The notes below the pieces were generated by a model. The model did not search any database. It saw nothing but the letters and a program-made list of their open reading frames with translations, and was not told where the DNA came from. DNA of 5,358 nt from NCBI GenBank assembly GCA_005877535.1, contig VBOM01000024.1:1-5358 (forward strand), in the 5' to 3' direction. This stretch comes from Nitrospirota bacterium. Lineage in GTDB: Bacteria > Nitrospirota > Nitrospiria > Nitrospirales > Nitrospiraceae. The position numbers and the translations under genes are program-made. Positions within the stretch are counted from its first letter, which is position 1. Each line of letters opens with the position of its first letter. This document shows, in pieces, positions 1 through 5,343 of the stretch.

Positions 1-13
1 TCTGCCGCGAGAA

Positions 14-42
14 GCGCATGACATGCGAAAAAGGCGCGCCTT
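14..42. repeat. Two adjacent small palindromes downstream of the lipoprotein gene
   Basis: CGCATG (15-20) and CATGCG (22-27) are perfect arms around a single A. Directly beside them is the 12-base palindrome AAGGCGCGCCTT (31-42). On the minus strand the GC-rich palindrome runs into five T (28-32), which hints at a weak terminator about 75 bases after the lipoprotein stop. The loop would be very tight, so this is a weak call. Confidence 0.3.
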
Positions 43-115
43 GGACTGGTTGGGCTTTCAACTCGTTTGGCCGTCTCACTGGTTTCGCTTGTCGCACGCG
101 GCTATTCAGAAACTG

Positions 116-895
116 CTACGAACTGCTTTTCGCAGCCGTCGCCTCGGATTCCAATACCCTGAGCCAAGAGTTCTGGAGCTTCAGCACCAGCCGCTTAGCC
201 GCTTGCTCAAATGACACGACACGTAGCGTATACGGCCCGCCTTCATATGTCGGAGGCCAAATACGCCGCTGATCTTGAGGGCGTAGGTAGACAGCCGGAT
301 ACCATTGATTGATCCCTGGTGCACTCGGGCGATCCAGTGTGGCCCAGCCCCGTCCTTCTGCCTGCATCAAGGTCTGATTGTGTTTCAAATCCAACAAGGC
401 ACATTCCAGCAGCGACCAGTTATCTCGACGAAATCCAGGCTGCGCATGCGTGGCCCCCCCCAGAAAGAGCGTCACGGGATATTCCTGCTCGGTGCTGGAG
501 ACAACCACGACGACCAGATAGTCGAGCCTGCGTTGCTGTCCCAGTTCTGCGAACTGAGCCCAATCCCCATGCGGCTGCGGCCTGATATGGTCGGCGGGAA
601 TCATCTCTATTATCGCCACAGGAATCGCACGATCGAAGTCCCTTTGTAGGCTTTCTCTGAGGCGAGCAAGTGCCTCTTCCGGCAGATTTGGAGCCGCACC
701 TGGCTCTGCCATATCGGACACCACGACAAGCCCTGCCTGAAGTGGTCGCTGATCGACCCTCGCGAAAGCGTCGTCGCCAGCCTGGTGCTCTGAGGAAATA
801 TAATCGCCGATCCGTGCGGGTGGAATGGCAGAGGCACAAGAGACCAAGAATACCGTGCTGAGCACGAGACTAATTGGATTGAGCAAATAGCGCAT
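116..895 (-). CDS. Lipoprotein of unknown function, 259 residues
   Basis: I do not recognise a named family. The N-terminus is a typical type II signal peptide: Arg2, a hydrophobic stretch over residues 8-18, and the lipobox LVSC with the lipidated Cys at residue 20, followed by Ala at +2. This implies a periplasm-facing lipoprotein, and by the E. coli Lol rule an outer-membrane one. The mature part alternates strand-like stretches (55-61, 92-99, 125-134) with a helix (73-88). It then has a segment around 162-187 of the kind ALLDLK...AEGRGW, and ends in a long amphipathic helix (229-250). This resembles small alpha/beta lipoproteins of the CsgG/TolB-N or GNA1162 kind, but that is only a fold-level guess. 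The ATG at 895 is chosen because a strong ribosome binding site lies 5 bases upstream. The stop is TAG at 116-118. It is transcribed divergently from the caspase-like lipoprotein gene. That it is a real exported lipoprotein is secure; its role is unknown. Confidence 0.85.
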   Translation of the reverse strand: MRYLLNPISLVLSTVFLVSCASAIPPARIGDYISSEHQAGDDAFARVDQRPLQAGLVVVSDMAEPGAAPNLPEEALARLRESLQRDFDRAIPVAIIEMIPADHIRPQPHGDWAQFAELGQQRRLDYLVVVVVSSTEQEYPVTLFLGGATHAQPGFRRDNWSLLECALLDLKHNQTLMQAEGRGWATLDRPSAPGINQWYPAVYLRPQDQRRIWPPTYEGGPYTLRVVSFEQAAKRLVLKLQNSWLRVLESEATAAKSSS

Positions 896-900
896 CCCCG

Positions 901-907
901 ACCTCCC
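901..907 (-). promoter_or_regulatory. Ribosome binding site of the lipoprotein gene
   Basis: On the minus strand this reads GGGAGGT, close to the anti-Shine-Dalgarno complement, with 5 bases before the ATG at 895. It fixes the start of the 259-residue lipoprotein. Confidence 0.8.
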
Positions 908-928
908 GGGGCCGTGCCGGTTCTTCTA

Positions 929-989
929 TCGCTGGACTCTCCACTCTTGTACGTTCGCCCCCAATCGGCGAATCTGTCAAGTCCAGCGA
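929..989. repeat. 10-bp perfect inverted repeat with an inner stem, upstream of the lipoprotein gene
   Basis: The arms are TCGCTGGACT (929-938) and AGTCCAGCGA (980-989), exactly complementary and 41 bases apart. Inside them a second short stem can form between TTCGC (954-958) and GCGAA (968-972). The element lies 34-94 bases upstream of the lipoprotein ATG on the minus strand, so it could be a structured leader or a spaced operator. The right arm overlaps the last base of a TTGACA-like hexamer. Function is unknown. Confidence 0.5.
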
Positions 990-1204
990 ACCCATCCCCC
1001 TTTCAATGCTGCCTATGGCTTAGCTACAGTACTTCATCTGAGTTTTGGTCTGGCGTCGCCTCGCCATCCCGCATATTCGACAGACCAAGTATCAGCATCG
1101 GGTGCATGGCCCCTCGTTTCAGCTCATCCCCGTATCAGGAACGCAGGATAACGAGGGATCTCAGGCTCGCCAAACAGACCCGCGCCCTGTTACATTCAGT
1201 CTGA

Positions 1205-1270
1205 TATTTCGGTAGCTTACCCCAACGACTCACGACGCGATGGGCCATCTTCCTGTGTCTCCTGATCACA
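1205..1270 (+). other. Probable signal-peptide coding extension of the caspase-like lipoprotein, lacking a normal start codon
   Basis: Reading upstream in frame from the GTG at 1271, the sequence stays open to the TGA at 1202-1204. It encodes Arg residues and then a strongly hydrophobic run (WAIFLCLLITV) that leads straight into the lipobox LSGC. This is exactly a lipoprotein signal peptide. No ATG, GTG or TTG exists in this frame here, and none in any plus-strand frame between 1109 and 1239. The real start may be a rare codon (for example the ACG at 1232 or 1235, or CTG or ATC further down), or a start may have been lost by mutation or sequence error. No Shine-Dalgarno sequence is visible either. 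Confidence 0.6.
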
Positions 1271-3082
1271 GTGGGAGGCCTGTCGGGATGCGATAAGTTG
1301 ACTTCAGCGATTCACCGAACCCCCTTGCCAGACATGGGTCCGCGTCTGGCCAACTCCGTCATGCTGACCTTCGCCCCTTCCTTCTCCAATCTCAAGATGC
1401 AGTATATCGATGGGTGCAATAGCCAGCACGAGCTCAACGTGGGGGAAGAAGTCGAATCGATCATGATAGACGCGGCCTCCCAAAGCTTTACGGCCGTGGC
1501 CGTCACCGGTGGAATCGCCGCACGATTCCAGCCCGACACGGAAATCGTGGTTACGCTCCAACGCTCGGGCCTCAAACTTTGGGCTGATAATGTCTATGAT
1601 CGGGTGCCTGCTGAAATAACCCTCGAGACGCTCTTAACCTTTAAGGATGCCGCGGGGAAAGAGCTCGGCCAGCAGACCGTTTCCACGGCGCACAACCAAC
1701 GTCTTATTCTGGAACTGACCCAACGCCGATGCGATTACGGCAATATCGGGGAGTTTGTGCATGACGCTGGGATCGCCCTCTCGACGCAATTCATTCGTGC
1801 CGTCCGGACCCAGTTGGCATCGACGGGCGGACCCTCTCCCGAAACAGTCGCAACATCGTCAGTGAGGCCGGTTCCGCCAATAGCGACCAGCCCAGCCAAA
1901 GGCACTCCATCAGCTCTCTCGTTTAAGGCCACTGTGCTGGATGAGAACAGCAATTTGGTTTTTGAGGGAGGCGAGCGCATTCGGGTGCGCATCGACCTCG
2001 TGAACGGAGGGGATCAGGACCTTCAGGGTGTCACTGCTGCCTTGACGGGAACCGCCTCGGTGCTCGCCCAATTTCCTACCAGCTCGCTTGCAGTCGGACG
2101 ACTACAACCGGGTCAGTCCCGCTCGATCGAATTTGCGGCGACGTTGCCGCAGTCCGTCCAACAGCAAAAGGCCGAGATTCACGTGGCGGTCTCTGACTCA
2201 GGAACCAGTACTCAGCCGCCGACCCAAACCCTAGCCCTGTCGATCCAACCTACCGACATCAAGGCCGACGACGTCAATCAAATCCCTGCTTTGGCCACCG
2301 GATTTCAGCAGCCCCACACCTACTTGCTCTCTATTGGGATCGGAATCTATCGAGACCAGCAAGTCCCGTCCCGCAAGTTCGCTTCTATGGATGCCAAAAT
2401 GGTCTCGAACTATTTTCAGTCCCTCGGCGGCTTGCCTGCCTCCAATGTTCACCTACTGCAGAACTGGAAGGCATTACGCTCGGATATTGACGAAGTTCTG
2501 CTGGATTGGCTGCCGCCTCACATAAACAAGGATTCGGTCGTTATTGTCTATTTCGCCGGTTTGGCTTCGGTCGCTTCTACGGGAGAGACATTCCTGGTAC
2601 CATATGATGGAACCGCTACGACCACCTCACGGGCATACTCACTCAAAGACTTTGAGGCAACATTGTCTCACTTAAACGCGAAACAGACGGTGTTTCTGTT
2701 CGATGGTATTGTGGCGCGTATGGGGCCGGATAGCCGAAACAAGACCGCCCTCCCACAATGGAATCCTACGGGGAGCTCGACCCTCCATGTCATCGGAATC
2801 AGCGGCATCGGACGGGGCTTGGAGGACGACCAGCATCGGCATGGCCTGTTCACCTATTATCTGCTGCGGGCGCTGCGCGGCGAGGCCGATACCAACAGGG
2901 ATGGCGACGTGACACTCGGTGAAACCGTGACCTACCTCAGCCAGAAAGTGGGCTGGGCATCCAAGACCCTCATGAACCAGGAGCAACGCCCCTTCGCGGT
3001 TCCGGCGATTGACCAGACCAATCTTTCCGCTGCCTTAAGCTTAACCAAGCTCACATCGATCCAGGGCACCGAACCCGACTAA
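1271..3082 (+). CDS. Lipoprotein with a catalytically dead caspase-like (peptidase C14 fold) domain
   Basis: The protein has 603 residues counted from the GTG at 1271, the first permitted codon in frame; the true N-terminus is probably upstream (see 1205-1270). The lipobox is LSGC with Cys7, followed by Asp at +2. Residues about 28-184 form an uncharacterised domain with Cys49 and Cys154. A Pro/Ser/Thr-rich linker follows (185-215). Residues about 216-327 look like an Ig/CARDB-type beta-sandwich. Residues about 349-582 match the bacterial caspase-like layout: the first strand with SIGIGIY (354-360), an aligned Asp-Ala pair (374-375), the strand VVIVYFAG (423-430), LVPYDG (442-447), the strand TVFLFDG (473-479), HGLFTYYLLRALRG (524-537) and an EF-hand-like loop (540-551). 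The catalytic His expected in the SGHG motif is Leu431, and the Cys expected in DACxSG is Ile480, so peptidase activity is not expected. Such a domain would more likely bind a partner or ligand at the periplasmic face of the membrane. The gene ends in TAA and is convergent with the cytochrome gene. Confidence 0.88.
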   Translation: MGGLSGCDKLTSAIHRTPLPDMGPRLANSVMLTFAPSFSNLKMQYIDGCNSQHELNVGEEVESIMIDAASQSFTAVAVTGGIAARFQPDTEIVVTLQRSGLKLWADNVYDRVPAEITLETLLTFKDAAGKELGQQTVSTAHNQRLILELTQRRCDYGNIGEFVHDAGIALSTQFIRAVRTQLASTGGPSPETVATSSVRPVPPIATSPAKGTPSALSFKATVLDENSNLVFEGGERIRVRIDLVNGGDQDLQGVTAALTGTASVLAQFPTSSLAVGRLQPGQSRSIEFAATLPQSVQQQKAEIHVAVSDSGTSTQPPTQTLALSIQPTDIKADDVNQIPALATGFQQPHTYLLSIGIGIYRDQQVPSRKFASMDAKMVSNYFQSLGGLPASNVHLLQNWKALRSDIDEVLLDWLPPHINKDSVVIVYFAGLASVASTGETFLVPYDGTATTTSRAYSLKDFEATLSHLNAKQTVFLFDGIVARMGPDSRNKTALPQWNPTGSSTLHVIGISGIGRGLEDDQHRHGLFTYYLLRALRGEADTNRDGDVTLGETVTYLSQKVGWASKTLMNQEQRPFAVPAIDQTNLSAALSLTKLTSIQGTEPD

Positions 3083-3195
3083 CAGGGTGCTGAAAAAGTG
3101 GGCGGGGTGGCTGGGACGATCCCCGTGCTCGCGCAACGCGCGGCCTCAGAAGGCCCTCGTTGGACGCGCGCAGTTGGGATTATCCCAGCCACCCC
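3083..3195. repeat. Long GC-rich palindrome after the stop codon, REP/MITE-like; possible bidirectional terminator
   Basis: It begins immediately after the TAA with CAGGGTGCTGAAAAAG. A perfect 13-bp stem pairs GGGGTGGCTGGGA (3104-3116) with TCCCAGCCACCCC (3183-3195). Further pairs inside are 3119-3123 with 3176-3180, GCGC 3131-3134 with 3166-3169, AACG 3135-3138 with CGTT 3158-3161, and GGCC 3142-3145 with GGCC 3152-3155. On the minus strand the stem is followed within a few bases by a run of five T, so it could stop minus-strand transcription; on the plus side it is followed only by TTATTATAG. From memory, a GGTGCTGAAAAAGT lead-in to a palindrome is common between genes in Nitrospira, which suggests a dispersed repeat. 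Only one copy is in this window. Confidence 0.65.
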
Positions 3196-3218
3196 TTATT
3201 ATAGTGATAGTTCGCTGT

Positions 3219-3299
3219 GGCCTTGATTTGGGCCAAGGCCCGTTCCAGGGCGAAGAGTCTGTCTTGGCAGACTCAGGGCGGAAGGGTGAAATAACCGCC
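3219..3299. repeat. Three consecutive short perfect hairpins
   Basis: The hairpins are GGCCTTG (3219-3225) with CAAGGCC (3234-3240), GAGTCTG (3255-3261) with CAGACTC (3268-3274), and GGCGG (3277-3281) with CCGCC (3295-3299). None is followed by a T-run on either strand, so they are not standard terminators. They lie between the large palindrome and the cytochrome terminator. They could be part of a structured RNA tail of the upstream gene or relics of a repeat. No RNA family is recognised. Confidence 0.4.
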
Positions 3300-3336
3300 A
3301 TGGTATGGATATTCAACGAGACAGAATCACACGATC

Positions 3337-3380
3337 GAAAAACAAAAAAAGAGGGCGGAGGAATTCGGTCCTCCACCCTC
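3337..3380 (-). terminator. Intrinsic terminator of the cytochrome c gene
   Basis: On the minus strand a 12-bp stem pairs 3369-3380 (GAGGGTGGAGGA) with 3351-3362 (TCCTCCGCCCTC), with a single G-T wobble and a 6-base loop. It is followed at once by seven T (3344-3350), one G and five more T. It lies 23 bases past the cytochrome stop codon. This is a textbook Rho-independent terminator. Confidence 0.93.
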
Positions 3381-3403
3381 TTGAACTCACAGCTGCGACG
3401 AAA

Positions 3404-3850
3404 CTACTCGCCTTTGCAGAAACTCCGCTCGTAGTTGATGATCGTCCAGGCTTCAAGTTCGGTGATCGCGGCTGGAATCAAAGGGACCATGCCGGTGCCT
3501 GCACTACCGTTCTTGATCACCCAGAAAAGCTCGCCATCTTTCCGCTTTTTGTGGAACTTGCAGTTCGTGAAATTGCGTGGGCTCGGATTCAGAATCTTAC
3601 CGGCCTCGCCCTGACCATCCCCATTCTTACCATGACAATTGAAGCAGGTACCCTTGCCCTCGAACAGCGCCTTTCCTTTGGCAATGTTATCCGGAGTCGC
3701 CTCAACCGGACTCTTGTTGGCCCTCGCTTCAGCCATCTGGTCCGCCGGAACGCGGGGCTTAAGCGGGTCACGCTCTTCGGCTCCGACCACCGAGACCGAC
3801 AGCAGCATCAGCGCTGCGCTGATTCCCAGGAACTTAGAAAAATACCCCAT
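3404..3850 (-). CDS. Exported class I c-type cytochrome, one haem
   Basis: The protein has 148 residues. Residues 1-24 are a Sec signal peptide (Lys6, hydrophobic 7-22, likely cleavage after VVGA), so the protein works in the periplasm as an electron carrier or as a small subunit of a redox complex. The haem-binding motif CFNCH is at 69-73, with His73 as the proximal ligand. The helix before it (AKGKALFEGKG) and the Pro/Asn-rich segment after it are typical of class I. Met121 in GTGM is the likely distal ligand. A final helix (131-142) carries the usual Trp and Tyr. Cys97 and Cys145 are extra and could form a disulfide. The ATG at 3850 is preferred over the GTG at 3880 because AAAGGAGG lies 7 bases upstream of the ATG; the longer version would include this site in its coding region. 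Promoter and terminator flank it, so it is probably monocistronic. In a nitrite oxidiser it could accept electrons from nitrite oxidoreductase or feed a terminal oxidase, but nothing here shows the partner. The 203-residue open frame on the opposite strand is judged spurious. Confidence 0.95.
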   Translation of the reverse strand: MGYFSKFLGISAALMLLSVSVVGAEERDPLKPRVPADQMAEARANKSPVEATPDNIAKGKALFEGKGTCFNCHGKNGDGQGEAGKILNPSPRNFTNCKFHKKRKDGELFWVIKNGSAGTGMVPLIPAAITELEAWTIINYERSFCKGE

Positions 3851-3857
3851 CAGGCTT

Positions 3858-3865
3858 CCTCCTTT
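3858..3865 (-). promoter_or_regulatory. Ribosome binding site of the cytochrome c gene
   Basis: On the minus strand this reads AAAGGAGG, a near-perfect Shine-Dalgarno sequence with a 7-base spacer to the ATG at 3850. It decides the start in favour of the 148-residue form. Confidence 0.9.
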
Positions 3866-3903
3866 GTGATTAACCACCACACATGTGAACGCGGCATCGG
3901 ACC

Positions 3904-3931
3904 GTTATTCATGTAAATCCATCCATGTCAA
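3904..3931 (-). promoter_or_regulatory. Sigma-70-type promoter of the cytochrome c gene
   Basis: On the minus strand a perfect -35 TTGACA (3926-3931) is followed after 16 bases by AATAAC (3904-3909), which matches four of six positions of TATAAT. AT-rich sequence lies just upstream of the -35 (about 3948-3960). The predicted transcript start near 3897 gives a leader of roughly 47 bases that includes the Shine-Dalgarno sequence. The -35 is convincing and the -10 is moderate. Confidence 0.6.
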
Positions 3932-4398
3932 AGCGACAAAACGCCGGCAAATATATAACAATGGCCTTCTACTCATGTCAAGCAATCCAAGATGCTCTCG
4001 GAAGGTCGCCCCACTCCGCTACTCTTCACTATCTCGTTCCCGGCCTCACACTCACATCCTCACATCCACTCCGCCGACATTCGTTTAGTCCTACCAGAAA
4101 AGAATCAAAGCTCGTGCCACAACTCCCTCACGGCGAGACAAAATATTCCAGCTAGTTAGCGGCATTTGCAATGCCCGGAAGCTCAGAAACTTCACAAGGG
4201 TGGCACCATTGTGCCTCAGTGCTCGCTGCGGCGCCCCATCCATCGATATTGCGCGCCTGTGCAACCCTCGGCGCGACACGAACTAAGACAGCAGTCACAG
4301 AACCGGAGCATGCTTGGATTTGAATAAAGGGATGGCCACCAAGACGACGGGTGATAAAGAAAACATGCCGTGCCCGGGTGGACGGTGATGGAGAGCGG
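3932..4398. other. Gene-free spacer between the RodZ-like and cytochrome genes
   Basis: I find no supportable gene in these 467 bases. Short open frames on both strands lack ribosome binding sites and protein features. No tRNA-like T-arm or anticodon arm is visible. Two small perfect hairpins are present: GGCATT (4161-4166) with AATGCC (4170-4175), and GGCAC (4202-4206) with GTGCC (4211-4215). A tandem 8-base repeat CTCACATC lies at 4051-4066. No clear intrinsic terminator for the RodZ-like gene is seen just below 4399. Confidence 0.55.
4161..4215. repeat. Pair of small perfect hairpins in the spacer
   Basis: A 6-bp stem with a 3-base loop (4161-4175) and a 5-bp stem with a 4-base loop (4202-4215) lie 26 bases apart. 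Neither is followed by a T-run on either strand. They could be part of an unrecognised RNA structure, or chance. Confidence 0.3.
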
Positions 4399-5343
4399 TT
4401 AACGTTTGATGACGATATCGCGCGCAACTTTGCCGCTCGGGCCGAAGGGTTTTTGAGGTTTGCCATTGAGTTCGGCCTTGACACCCCCGGCGTTACCGAG
4501 CGTCAGGATGAACTGGTCCTGGCCTTTCCATCTGGCCTTTTCTCCAGGTCTCAGCAAGGCCTCTTGGGGACTGCCGCCATCGATCTGAACGACGACCCAA
4601 CTCAGCTCTGTCGCCTCAAGGTCTAGCGCCAACTGTCCCTCCGTTGCCCCAGACCCTTCGAGTGAAATCCCTCCCAGCGGCCCGTCGCTCCCCAGAGACG
4701 AAGGACCCGGAGCCGCCAGCTCCGGCGCGACCGAAGCTGTGGATGATGGGCCGGTCACTGGCCCAACAGTACTTCCTTCGCCCGGCTTAGCTGATACGAC
4801 CGGGGCCTCGCTCGGTTTGGTCTTGGGGGCAGGCGTAGCCGGCGGCGGGACCGCCTCGGCCTGTTGACTTGGCGGGGCGTCCTGAGATTCTGGAATCGGT
4901 GGGGCGGTCCGCTTTGGTGTGGAAGCGGGAAGGTCTGAGCTCGAACGACGGACCAGGAGCGACGACTGTTCCCGGCTTAAGAGGAAGATGAGCGTGAGAA
5001 TCGCGATGCCGATCGCGATCGCGACAGCCTTTCGGTTGGCTTGTCGCTTCCGCTCTTCTTCCGCCTGCCTGACTTTCAAACGCTCCCGCTCGATTTGCTT
5101 GTCGTAATAGGGGCCTGCCGATTGAGTGAATCGGTGGATCGCATCGTCTTCATCGAGTCCGAGGGACCTGGCATAGGACCGGACAAAGCCTCGTGCAAAC
5201 ACTTGATCGGGCAACTTGGCGAAGTTCCCATCTTCCAGCGCCTTCACAAAATCAGTTCGAATTCGCGTCTTGGATGCGACTTCGTCGATGGTGAGCCCCT
5301 TGGTCTCCCGCACCTGTTTAAAAAATTCGCCGATCGATTCCAT
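4399..5343 (-). CDS. rodZ: RodZ-like membrane protein: HTH domain, one membrane span, C-terminal DUF4115-like domain
   Basis: The protein has 314 residues, close to the usual RodZ length. Residues 4-66 form a helix-turn-helix of the HTH_25/Xre type (GEFFKQVRETKGLTIDEVA..., then FARGFVRSYARSLGL). In RodZ this domain sits in the cytoplasm and contacts MreB. Phe53 and Tyr57 lie where, as I recall, the MreB-contacting aromatics of Thermotoga and E. coli RodZ are found. A highly charged helix (82-104) leads into a single membrane span (about 105-123). A Pro/Ala/Ser-rich periplasmic linker follows (137-235). The C-terminal beta domain (236-312) has the family pattern LSWVVVQIDG, then LLRPGEKARW and a late LTLGNAGGVKAELNGK. 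The role by family is control of cell shape through the MreB elongation complex. The ATG at 5343 has only a weak AGAGAG upstream, and the window ends 15 bases before it, so the promoter and upstream neighbour are not seen. The stop is TAA. A few RodZ-like proteins act as regulators instead, so the symbol is given on domain order. Confidence 0.9.
   Translation of the reverse strand: MESIGEFFKQVRETKGLTIDEVASKTRIRTDFVKALEDGNFAKLPDQVFARGFVRSYARSLGLDEDDAIHRFTQSAGPYYDKQIERERLKVRQAEEERKRQANRKAVAIAIGIAILTLIFLLSREQSSLLVRRSSSDLPASTPKRTAPPIPESQDAPPSQQAEAVPPPATPAPKTKPSEAPVVSAKPGEGSTVGPVTGPSSTASVAPELAAPGPSSLGSDGPLGGISLEGSGATEGQLALDLEATELSWVVVQIDGGSPQEALLRPGEKARWKGQDQFILTLGNAGGVKAELNGKPQKPFGPSGKVARDIVIKR

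Larger units (their letters stand above)
896..1204. other. Divergent intergenic spacer
   Basis: These 309 bases separate two divergently transcribed lipoprotein genes, so both promoters should lie here. I see no convincing gene: the plus-strand open frame from 914 to 1204 has no ribosome binding site, no recognisable protein features and low-complexity Ser/Pro-rich content. On the minus strand a perfect TTGACA (975-980) occurs, but no acceptable -10 box lies 16-18 bases downstream of it. A 10-bp inverted repeat (929-938 with 980-989) is the most structured element. Confidence 0.6.

Noticed and set aside
18..272. 84-residue plus-strand open frame at the left edge
   Set aside because: Most of it is antisense to the lipoprotein gene and it has no ribosome binding site or recognisable features.
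958..980. Perfect TTGACA on the minus strand as a promoter for the lipoprotein gene
   Set aside because: No acceptable -10 box lies 15-19 bases downstream; the nearest candidate (TACAAG) is 23 bases away.
914..1204. 96-residue plus-strand open frame in the divergent spacer, in the same frame as the caspase-like gene
   Set aside because: It ends at the TGA at 1202, before the signal peptide; no ribosome binding site, Ser/Pro-rich content, no protein-like pattern. A fusion by readthrough is not supported.
1288..1290. ATG at 1288 behind GGGAGG as a start for the caspase-like gene
   Set aside because: It is out of frame and reaches a stop after two codons.
1240..1290. Short leader-peptide frame starting at ATG 1240
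   Set aside because: It encodes only about 17 residues without a ribosome binding site and runs antiphase to a clear signal peptide.
3865..3881. CRP/FNR-like site (TGTGA, 7 bases, CCACA) in the cytochrome leader
   Set aside because: The spacing is one base too long and one half is imperfect; it also overlaps the Shine-Dalgarno sequence, so it may be chance.
3305..3916. 203-residue open frame on the plus strand over the cytochrome gene
   Set aside because: The minus strand has CxxCH, a signal peptide, Shine-Dalgarno, promoter and terminator; the plus-strand product has no recognisable features and would read through the terminator stem.
4152..4484. 110-residue minus-strand open frame overlapping the RodZ-like stop
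   Set aside because: It overlaps the RodZ-like gene in another frame, is low in recognisable structure and lacks a ribosome binding site.
4351..4626. 91-residue plus-strand open frame overlapping the end of the RodZ-like gene
   Set aside because: It is antisense to the conserved DUF4115-like domain, has no Shine-Dalgarno sequence and no family resemblance.
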